Positions 1-5,081 of a DNA stretch of 9,198 nt are shown here, one piece after another. Source of the stretch: QZKY01 sp964488675 (GTDB lineage Bacteria > Pseudomonadota > Gammaproteobacteria > Burkholderiales > Burkholderiaceae_D); the NCBI GenBank assembly GCA_964488675.1, contig CAZAWA010000081.1:1-9198 (forward strand), in the 5' to 3' direction. The translations under genes were made by a program, and so were the position numbers. The notes under the pieces are model-generated. The model was not told the DNA's origin. It saw nothing but the letters and a program-made list of their open reading frames with translations, and ran no database searches. Position 1 is the first letter of the stretch; the number at the start of each line of letters is the position of its first letter.

Positions 1-1
1 A

Positions 2-961
2 AAACTGACCGCGAAAGGTATGGCGGAGGTTATTTTGGTGGGGGGGTCGACCCGGATTCCTGCCGTCCAGAAGATGGTTCGCTCCCTGACAGGTAAAGAA
101 CCGAACCAAAGTGTCAATCCGGACGAAGTAGTGGCTGTGGGCGCAGCAATTCAAGCAGGTGTGTTGACAGGAGAGTTAAAAGATGTCGTGTTGCTTGACG
201 TGACGCCGCTGTCTCTTGGTGTGGAAACGCTGGGCGGTGTGATGACCAAGATGATCCAGAAGAACACCACCATTCCGACCAAGTTCAGCCAGGTGTTCTC
301 CACTGCCGAGGACAATCAGCCGGCGGTGACCATCAAGGTGTATCAGGGCGAGCGTGAAATGGCGCACGGCAACAAGGCGCTGGGCGAGTTCAACCTCGAA
401 GGCATTCCGCCGTCCGTGCGCGGCATGCCGCAGATCGAGGTGACCTTCGACATCGACGCCAACGGCATCCTGAATGTCAGCGCGAAGGACAAGGCAACCG
501 GCAAGGAAAACAAGATCACGATCAAGGCCAACTCCGGCCTGACCGAGGACGAGATACAGCGCATGGTGAAAGACGCCGAACTGAACGCAGCCGAAGATCA
601 TCGCCTGCGCGAACTGGCCGATGCGCGCAATCAGGGCGACGCGCTGGTGCATAGCACGAAGAAGTCGCTGGGCGAGTATGGCGACAAACTGGAGGCCGAG
701 GAGAAGGAAAAGATTGAAACGGCCATCAAGGAACTGGAAGAAACGCTGAAGGACAACGCCAGCGACAAGGCAGCCATCGACACCAAGACCGAGGCGCTGG
801 TGACGGCATCGCAAAAGATCGGCGAAATGATATACGCCGACATGCAGGCCAAACAGCAGGCGGCGGAAGGTGCGGCGCCGGAAGGCGGCACCACGCAGGA
901 AGCAAAGCCAAAGGATGACAATGTGGTTGATGCGGATTTCAAGGAAGTAAAAGACAAATAA
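2..961 (+). CDS. dnaK: Molecular chaperone DnaK (Hsp70), 3' part only
   Basis: This is the C-terminal half of the cytosolic ATP-dependent chaperone DnaK; the reading frame is open from base 2, so the start lies outside the window. The ATG at base 20 is internal. About 319 codons remain, matching roughly residue 330 onward of a ~640-residue Hsp70. Seen in order: end of the ATPase domain (VILVGGSTRIP, then VNPDEVVAVGAAIQ), the hydrophobic interdomain linker VVLLDVTPLSLG, the substrate-binding beta domain (NTTIPT, QVFSTAEDNQ, RGMPQIEVTFDIDANGI), the helical lid with a very charged stretch, and the acidic tail DDNVVDADFKEVKDK typical of proteobacterial DnaK. It works with DnaJ, encoded downstream, and GrpE, presumably upstream. 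The first ~230 bases use signature residues (STRIP, PDEVVAV) and codons (TTA, CTT, GGA, GGG) unlike the rest, suggesting a mosaic or an assembly join. Confidence 0.97.
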   Translation, partial: KLTAKGMAEVILVGGSTRIPAVQKMVRSLTGKEPNQSVNPDEVVAVGAAIQAGVLTGELKDVVLLDVTPLSLGVETLGGVMTKMIQKNTTIPTKFSQVFSTAEDNQPAVTIKVYQGEREMAHGNKALGEFNLEGIPPSVRGMPQIEVTFDIDANGILNVSAKDKATGKENKITIKANSGLTEDEIQRMVKDAELNAAEDHRLRELADARNQGDALVHSTKKSLGEYGDKLEAEEKEKIETAIKELEETLKDNASDKAAIDTKTEALVTASQKIGEMIYADMQAKQQAAEGAAPEGGTTQEAKPKDDNVVDADFKEVKDK

Positions 962-1005
962 TTCCAGCCCGCCTTGCACCGATAACGCCGTTGCATGGCA
1001 GCGCT

Positions 1006-1052
1006 TTTGGGGCCAGCAGTTTTTTGCGAAGCAAAATTACGCTGACCCCAAA
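1006..1052. repeat. Long imperfect inverted repeat, REP-like hairpin
   Basis: A 47-base hairpin-forming sequence in the dnaK-dnaJ gap. The outer arms 1006-1017 (TTTGGGGCCAGC) and 1041-1052 (GCTGACCCCAAA) pair over 12 positions with one C-A mismatch. A 4x4 internal loop follows, then an inner stem TTTTGC / GCAAAA (1022-1027 / 1031-1036) closed by a GAA loop. The core with CTGACCCC/GGGG arms is the kind of palindrome dispersed in proteobacterial genomes and mobilised by RAYT/Y1 transposases. That link is inference: no second copy or transposase lies in this window. Confidence 0.6.
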
Positions 1053-1077
1053 GCAAAAAGGCCATACGCCTTGTTGC
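1053..1077. repeat. Short hairpin next to the REP-like repeat
   Basis: Arms 1053-1062 (GCAAAAAGGC) and 1068-1077 (GCCTTGTTGC) pair at nine of ten positions around a five-base loop, CATAC. The hairpin abuts the larger inverted repeat at 1006-1052 directly, so the two may be one composite element. No T run follows on the + strand, so it is not an intrinsic terminator by itself. It could stabilise the 3' end of the dnaK message; that is inference. Confidence 0.45.
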
Positions 1078-1111
1078 AGGCGCAGTGAGATTTGGAATCA
1101 GACTCTGTCAT

Positions 1112-1125
1112 ATGGCCTAGGCCAT
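1112..1125. repeat. Perfect 14-base palindrome
   Basis: ATGGCCTAGGCCAT is perfectly self-complementary with no spacer, as expected for a binding site of a dimeric protein or a chance palindrome. Its left half is also complementary to GGCCATA at 1060-1066, so the RNA could fold in alternative ways. No known operator is recognised. Confidence 0.4.
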
Positions 1126-1131
1126 GATGGC

Positions 1132-1177
1132 AAGCCGGGTTGGCGTGATCGCAGCAAGATCATCCGGCCCGGCTTTT
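1132..1177 (+). terminator. Possible attenuator/terminator between dnaK and dnaJ
   Basis: The arm AAGCCGGG (1132-1139) pairs perfectly with CCCGGCTT (1168-1175), and the T run is only TTTT (1174-1177), two of which lie in the stem. The 28-base loop holds a second hairpin, TGATC / GATCA (1146-1150 / 1158-1162). It ends 25 bases before the dnaJ start. The short T run suggests partial rather than full termination, which would lower dnaJ output relative to dnaK; that role is inference. Confidence 0.45.
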
Positions 1178-1202
1178 GCGTGTAGTTAACTGGAAACAAG
1201 AG

Positions 1203-2336
1203 ATGGCAACAAAGCGCGATTTTTACGAAACACTGGGCGTCGCCAAGAATGCGTCCGAGGATGAAATAAAAAAAGCCTATCGCAAGATGGCGATGAAATT
1301 TCATCCTGACCGCAATCCGGACAGCAAGACAGCGGAAGCAAAGTTCAAGGAGGCGAAAGAGGCCTACGAGATGCTGTCCGACAGCGAAAAGCGCACGGCC
1401 TACGATCGTTACGGACATGCGGGCGTCGACCCGAACATGGGCGGCGGCGGGGGCTTCCATGCAGGCGGTTTTGCCGATGCGTTTGGCGATATATTTGGCG
1501 ACATATTCGGCGGTGGTTCAAGAAATCGAGGTGGTGGCCCGCAAATGTATCGTGGCGCCGATCTGCGTTACAACCTCGAAATATCCCTGGAACAGGCCGC
1601 CAACGGTTTCGATACGACTATTCGTGTGCCGGCCTGGGACAAGTGCGACACCTGCAATGGTTCGGGCGCAAAGCCCGGCACCACGCCAACGACCTGCGCC
1701 ACTTGCGGCGGACATGGCCAGGTGCGCATGCAGCAGGGATTTTTCAGCATCCAGCAAACCTGTCCGAAATGCCATGGCAAGGGGCAGGTCATTACCGACC
1801 CATGTGCGGCATGCGGCGGCGTAGGACGGGTAAAGCGCAACAAGACACTGGAAGTAAAAATTCCGGCCGGCATCGATGATGGCATGCGCATCCGGTCTTC
1901 CGGCAATGGCGAACCGGGTCAGAACGGCGGGCCGCCGGGCGATCTGTATGTCGAAGTGCACATCAAGCCGCACCAGTCGTTCCAGCGCGAGGGTGATGAC
2001 CTCCACTGCGAAATGCCGATATCGTTTGCCAGGGCAGCGCTCGGCGGCGAGATCGAGGTCCCGACATTGGGCGGCAAGGTTTCGTTTACGGTGCCGGAAG
2101 GCACGCAGACCGGCAAGGTGTTCCGCGTGCGCGGCAAGGGGATCAAGGGTGTGCGATCCGGCCACACCGGCGACCTGTTCTGCCATGTCGTGGTGCAGAC
2201 GCCGGTGAAACTGACCGACAAGCAAAAAGACTTGCTGGGCGAACTGGAAAAGCTGGTAACGGAAGGCGGCGACAGGCACAACCCGAAGAGCGAAGGCAAG
2301 TCGTGGAAAAGCCGGATGAAGGAGTTTTTCGAATAA
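1203..2336 (+). CDS. dnaJ: Co-chaperone DnaJ (Hsp40)
   Basis: DnaJ delivers unfolded clients to DnaK and stimulates its ATPase in the cytosol. The 377 residues match the usual ~376 of full-length type I DnaJ. In order: J domain with the essential HPD at 34-36; Gly/Phe-rich linker at about 79-112 carrying GDIFGDIFGGG; zinc domain with all four CxxCxGxG motifs starting at Cys148, 165, 187 and 201; C-terminal client-binding domains, including LGGEIEVPTLGGKV at about 280-293. The start MATKRDFYETLGV is chosen over a TTG at 1176 because it matches the family N-terminus and has GGA (1192-1194) eight bases upstream. It follows dnaK after 241 bases, a wide gap for this pair and full of inverted repeats, and ends at a strong terminator. 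No promoter of its own is convincing. Sequence and codon use look native. Confidence 0.98.
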   Translation: MATKRDFYETLGVAKNASEDEIKKAYRKMAMKFHPDRNPDSKTAEAKFKEAKEAYEMLSDSEKRTAYDRYGHAGVDPNMGGGGGFHAGGFADAFGDIFGDIFGGGSRNRGGGPQMYRGADLRYNLEISLEQAANGFDTTIRVPAWDKCDTCNGSGAKPGTTPTTCATCGGHGQVRMQQGFFSIQQTCPKCHGKGQVITDPCAACGGVGRVKRNKTLEVKIPAGIDDGMRIRSSGNGEPGQNGGPPGDLYVEVHIKPHQSFQREGDDLHCEMPISFARAALGGEIEVPTLGGKVSFTVPEGTQTGKVFRVRGKGIKGVRSGHTGDLFCHVVVQTPVKLTDKQKDLLGELEKLVTEGGDRHNPKSEGKSWKSRMKEFFE

Positions 2337-2363
2337 GCGCTGCGTGGTAGCGTGTCTTGCGAG

Positions 2364-2391
2364 GCCAGCCGATGCGGCTGGCTTTTTTTTT
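2364..2391 (+). terminator. Strong intrinsic terminator after dnaJ
   Basis: A perfect stem GCCAGCC / GGCTGGC (2364-2370 / 2376-2382) with a five-base loop is followed at once by nine T residues (2383-2391). It starts 28 bases after the dnaJ stop and should end the dnaK-dnaJ transcript, separating it from the carbonic anhydrase gene. Confidence 0.92.
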
Positions 2392-2403
2392 GCGCAGAGC
2401 ATT

Positions 2404-2434
2404 TTGACCGTCACGGCGAGAACGGAGTTATGAG
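2404..2434 (+). promoter_or_regulatory. Possible promoter for the carbonic anhydrase gene
   Basis: TTGACC at 2404-2409 matches five of six bases of a sigma-70 -35 box, and TATGAG at 2429-2434 is a weak -10 box 19 bases later. It lies just past the dnaJ terminator, where a new promoter is expected. If real, transcription would begin around 2441, just after the ATG at 2438, and would favour the later starts at 2480-2495. Spacing and -10 quality are poor. Confidence 0.3.
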
Positions 2435-2437
2435 ACA

Positions 2438-3238
2438 ATGGGCGGTTTGGTCGAAATCCCTGAAGTCAAAAACTTGCAGATGGAGATGAAGCAGATGAAC
2501 AACGACGATCCCAAAGATTTTGAGCTCAGTTACTTTCTCGGGCGTGATGGAAAACAGACGGACGACTACGATCCCAACGACATCCACCTTGAACATTTAT
2601 TCAAGCGCAATCGGGAGTGGGCCGCCGAGATGGTGGCTCAGGATCCGGATTATTTCAAGCGTCTGGTTGCGCAGCAATTGCCAAAATATTTCTGGATCGG
2701 CTGTTCCGACAGCCGCGTGCCGTCGACGCAGATCACCAACCTGCTGCCGGGCGACATCTTCGTTCATCGCAATGTCGCCAATGTGGTTTCCCACGCCGAC
2801 CTGAGCCTGCTGTCAGTCATGCAGTTCGCCGTCGATGTGCTGCGCGTGCGGCATATCATTGTATCCGGCCACTACAATTGCTCCGGCGTACATGTCGCGC
2901 TGATGAAGCAACGGGTCGGCTTGGCCGACAACTGGCTCAGGCATATTCAGGACACGGAGAGCAAGTATGGGCGCTACATGGGTGAAACGCTGCCGCCGCA
3001 GATGAAGTACGATCGCCTGTGTGAAATCAATGTGATTGAGTCGGCGGTTAATGTCTGCCGATCGACCATCGTGCAGGACGCGTGGATTCGTGGCCAGGCG
3101 CTTACGATCCACGGCTGGTTGTATGGCGTGCATGACGGTTTGCTGCGCGATCTGGGCATGACGATCAGCTCCAACGACGAAATCGCCCCCAAGCTGACGG
3201 CCAGTCTGGCGCGCTATACCGATCCAGAGGCACTGTAA
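2438..3238 (+). CDS. can: Beta-class carbonic anhydrase
   Basis: The enzyme interconverts CO2 and bicarbonate in the cytosol, supplying bicarbonate for carboxylation reactions. Numbering from the first ATG (266 residues), the zinc ligands are Cys89, Asp91 (CSDSR), His145 and Cys148 (GHYNCSG); Arg93 pairs with Asp91. Trp86, Arg111 and Tyr229 correspond to the non-catalytic bicarbonate site of the E. coli/Haemophilus enzymes (Trp39, Arg64, Tyr181), suggesting a type II enzyme inactive at low pH. The family body begins near DIHLEHLFKRNREW (about 48), so there is an acidic N-terminal extension of about 47 residues. The start is uncertain: ATG 2438 has GGAG 10 bases upstream, while ATG 2495 (MNNDDPKDF, 247 residues) has GGAG 9 bases upstream; 2480 and 2486 are also possible. 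It stands alone after a terminator and converges with panB. Confidence 0.95.
   Translation: MGGLVEIPEVKNLQMEMKQMNNDDPKDFELSYFLGRDGKQTDDYDPNDIHLEHLFKRNREWAAEMVAQDPDYFKRLVAQQLPKYFWIGCSDSRVPSTQITNLLPGDIFVHRNVANVVSHADLSLLSVMQFAVDVLRVRHIIVSGHYNCSGVHVALMKQRVGLADNWLRHIQDTESKYGRYMGETLPPQMKYDRLCEINVIESAVNVCRSTIVQDAWIRGQALTIHGWLYGVHDGLLRDLGMTISSNDEIAPKLTASLARYTDPEAL
2482..2485 (+). promoter_or_regulatory. Internal ribosome binding site candidate for can
   Basis: GGAG lies nine bases before the in-frame ATG at 2495, as well placed as the GGAG at 2424-2427 is for the ATG at 2438. If this one is used, the protein is 247 residues and begins MNNDDPKDFELS. The choice cannot be made from this sequence alone. 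Confidence 0.35.
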
Positions 3239-3280
3239 ACGGGCCGCATGCTTGTGGCCGCCGGGATGTGTGGACAGTTT

Positions 3281-3295
3281 GCGCCTTGAAGGCGC
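3281..3295. other. Perfect short hairpin between convergent can and panB
   Basis: GCGCCT and AGGCGC (3281-3286 / 3290-3295) pair around TGA, 43 bases after the can stop and 75 bases past the end of panB. Neither side has a T run, so it is not a standard intrinsic terminator. It may still mark the 3' end of one or both convergent transcripts. I see nothing else convincing in the 131-base gap. Confidence 0.3.
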
Positions 3296-3369
3296 CCATC
3301 CAGTAGTGAGAGCCTTGCCAGGTCCGGCTGCCCGAAAGCTGGCCGAAGATCCTAAAGGCTGTGCGCTGA

Positions 3370-4182
3370 TTAGAAACAGTGTTCAGGTGCCGGGAACGAT
3401 TTGTCCTTGACGGCGGTGATGTACGCTTTCACGGCGGCTTCGATGGAGGGCGCGCCTTCCATGAAGTTGCGAACGAAGCGCGCCTTGCGTCCGGGGAACA
3501 CGCCCAGCATGTCATGCATCACCAGCACCTGCCCGGAGCATTCCGGTCCTGCGCCGATGCCGATGGTGGGGATGGTGAGCATGTCGGTCACCGCTTTGCC
3601 GAGCGCTGCAGGAATTGCCTCCAGCACCAGCAGCGAGGCACCCGCGTCCTGCAGCGCCAGCGCATCGGTTTCCAGCCGTGCGGCATCCTCCGCTGTTTTT
3701 CCCTGCACCCGATAGCCGCCGAACTGATGCACTGACTGCGGTGTCAAACCGATGTGAGCGCACACCGGTACGGCGCGCTCGGTCAGAAAGCGCACGGTAT
3801 CCGCCAGCCAGCTGCCGCCTTCGATTTTGACCATTTGCGCCCCCGCCTGCATCAGTATCACGGCATGGTTGAATGCCGCCTCCGGCGTGGCATAGCTGCC
3901 GAACGGCATGTCTGCGATCAGTAGCGCCGTCAGTTTGCCGCGCGCGACACTGGCCGTGTGGTAGGCGATGTCCGCCACCGTTACCGGCAAGGTCGAATCA
4001 TGCCCCTGACTGACCATGCCGAGCGAATCGCCGACCAGCAGCGTTTCGACGCCGCAGCGATCCATCAGCGAGGCAAAGCTCGCGTCGTAGCAGGTGAGCA
4101 TCGTGATTTTTTCGCCGCTTTTACGCAGTGACATCAGGCTCGGCACGGTGATGGCCTTGCGTTCTTGCAGGTAGCTTGCCAT
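3370..4182 (-). CDS. panB: 3-methyl-2-oxobutanoate hydroxymethyltransferase (ketopantoate hydroxymethyltransferase)
   Basis: PanB transfers a hydroxymethyl group from 5,10-methylene-tetrahydrofolate to alpha-ketoisovalerate, giving ketopantoate, the first committed step to pantothenate and coenzyme A. The 270 residues compare with 264 in E. coli. It is a TIM-barrel enzyme with clear family motifs: LLVGDSLGMVSQGHDST (metal ligand Asp52), IADMPFGSYATPE (Asp91), MVKIEGG (Lys119, Glu121), HIGLTPQSVHQFGGYRVQG, catalytic Glu188 in LLVLEAIP, IGIGAGPECSGQVLVMHD, and the C-terminal EHCF. The ATG at 4180-4182 has a GGAG seven bases upstream (complement of 4190-4193). It is the last gene of the minus-strand cluster, 24 bases after the DUF486 gene. 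panC and panD are not in the window. Sharing an operon with folK fits its need for a folate cofactor. Confidence 0.98.
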   Translation of the reverse strand: MASYLQERKAITVPSLMSLRKSGEKITMLTCYDASFASLMDRCGVETLLVGDSLGMVSQGHDSTLPVTVADIAYHTASVARGKLTALLIADMPFGSYATPEAAFNHAVILMQAGAQMVKIEGGSWLADTVRFLTERAVPVCAHIGLTPQSVHQFGGYRVQGKTAEDAARLETDALALQDAGASLLVLEAIPAALGKAVTDMLTIPTIGIGAGPECSGQVLVMHDMLGVFPGRKARFVRNFMEGAPSIEAAVKAYITAVKDKSFPAPEHCF

Positions 4183-4206
4183 GGTGGTTCTCCAGTATGA
4201 GGTGCT

Positions 4207-4554
4207 TTACGAGCGAAAAATGAAATATACCGCGCCCATCAGGCACAGCGCCGCCCAGACATAATCAAGCTTGAAGGGCTCGTTCATGTAAAACATGGCA
4301 AACGGCACGAACAGTGTAAGTGTAATCGCTTCTTGCATGATTTTCAGTTGCGCCAGGCTGTAATGCGTGTAGCCGATACGGTTTGCCGGCACTTGCAGCA
4401 GGTATTCGAAAAGAGCGATGCCCCAGCTGATGACAGCGGCAATCCACCAGGTTTTGCTGGAGAGGTTCTTCAGATGCCCATACCAGGCGATGGTCATGAA
4501 GATGTTGGACAGGATCAACAACCCGGCAGTCTGGACAATCACAGGAATTTGCAT
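4207..4554 (-). CDS. DUF486 small DMT-type membrane protein
   Basis: A 115-residue, very hydrophobic protein of the DUF486 family, distantly like small drug/metabolite transporters; its function and substrate are unknown. Four membrane segments can be read at about residues 8-25, 34-53, 72-90 and 95-113, so it would sit in the inner membrane, probably as an oligomer. Typical pieces are ILSNIFMTIAWYGHLK, the Trp-rich turn KTWWIAAVISWGIALFEY, VPANRIGYTHYSLAQLK and MQEAITLTLFVPFAMFYM. The ATG has GAGG five bases upstream (complement of 4560-4563). It lies between folK (29-base gap) and panB (24-base gap) on the same strand, so it is probably co-transcribed with them. Whether it helps move a vitamin precursor or is an unrelated insertion cannot be told. 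Confidence 0.88.
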   Translation of the reverse strand: MQIPVIVQTAGLLILSNIFMTIAWYGHLKNLSSKTWWIAAVISWGIALFEYLLQVPANRIGYTHYSLAQLKIMQEAITLTLFVPFAMFYMNEPFKLDYVWAALCLMGAVYFIFRS

Positions 4555-4583
4555 GGAAGCCTCACGAAAAAAGTGAACAGTCC

Positions 4584-5081
4584 CTACCCGGCGATTTTAC
4601 TGATCACCTGCCCCGACACATTTGGAACAAAGGCATGCGCCGGGCCAACACCGGGAATCGCAATGAATGGATCGATTTGGAGCAGCGGTATCAATGCAAA
4701 TGCACGCTGCAACATGCGCGGATGCGGGATGACCAGTTCATCTGTTGAGATATTCAGCGATCCGTACAGAAGAATGTCGAGATCAAGTGTCCTGGGAGCA
4801 TTCAAATGAGGGCGCTCGCGGCCAAAGTCTTGTTCGATTGCCTGAAGTTCGCGCAGCAAATCCGTTGCTGGCAGGCCAGTTTGCAGCAAAGCCACAGCAT
4901 TGACAAAATCGTCACCCTGCGCATCTACCGGCGCAGTGCGAAACAGCGATGACTGACGCGACAGGGTGGTCTTGGGCAGCGTCGCCAGGCGAGAGAATGC
5001 GCGGGTCACATTTGCTGCCGGGTCGCCCAGATTTGAGCCAATCCCGATATAGGCAGCAACGGTTTTGGCCTGCTTATTCAT
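4584..5081 (-). CDS. folK: 2-amino-4-hydroxy-6-hydroxymethyldihydropteridine pyrophosphokinase (HPPK)
   Basis: HPPK transfers pyrophosphate from ATP to 6-hydroxymethyl-7,8-dihydropterin, the step just before dihydropteroate synthase in folate synthesis; it is a cytosolic enzyme. The 165 residues are close to the ~159 of E. coli FolK. Motifs seen: YIGIGSNLGDP (11-21), SSLFRTAPV (44-52), FVNAVALLQT, and the ATP/magnesium signature RPHLNAPRTLDLDILLYG with Asp100 and Asp102 as the magnesium ligands. VIPHPRMLQRAFALIPL (117-133) is the usual C-terminal block. The ATG overlaps the pcnB TGA as ATGA (5081-5078), indicating translational coupling. DUF486 and panB follow. The protein is a single domain, not fused to FolB or FolP. 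Confidence 0.97.
   Translation of the reverse strand: MNKQAKTVAAYIGIGSNLGDPAANVTRAFSRLATLPKTTLSRQSSLFRTAPVDAQGDDFVNAVALLQTGLPATDLLRELQAIEQDFGRERPHLNAPRTLDLDILLYGSLNISTDELVIPHPRMLQRAFALIPLLQIDPFIAIPGVGPAHAFVPNVSGQVISKIAG

Noticed and set aside
176..979. 267-codon open frame on the minus strand, opposite dnaK
   Set aside because: It is the well-known antisense shadow of dnaK, arising from G/C-rich third positions; the protein is low-complexity (Leu, Arg, Val, His) with no recognisable domain.
991..1185. 64-codon open frame across the dnaK-dnaJ gap
   Set aside because: It runs through the inverted repeats, has no good ribosome site and no recognisable protein features; the hairpins explain the region better.
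1438..1530. GGC/GGT-rich stretch that could pass for a simple repeat
   Set aside because: It encodes the Gly/Phe-rich linker normal for DnaJ.
1518..2438. 306-codon open frame on the minus strand, opposite dnaJ
   Set aside because: It lies wholly antisense to the clear dnaJ gene and its terminator, has no family signature, and the opposite strand shows all DnaJ zinc motifs.
2430..2489. Nineteen-codon ORF (ATG 2430, MRQWAVWSKS...) overlapping the first can start
   Set aside because: Its GGAG is only two bases from the ATG, too close for use, and the peptide has no distinguishing feature.
4333..4809. 158-codon open frame on the plus strand, opposite the DUF486 gene and folK
   Set aside because: It spans two clear minus-strand genes and the gap between them; no domain or credible start was seen.
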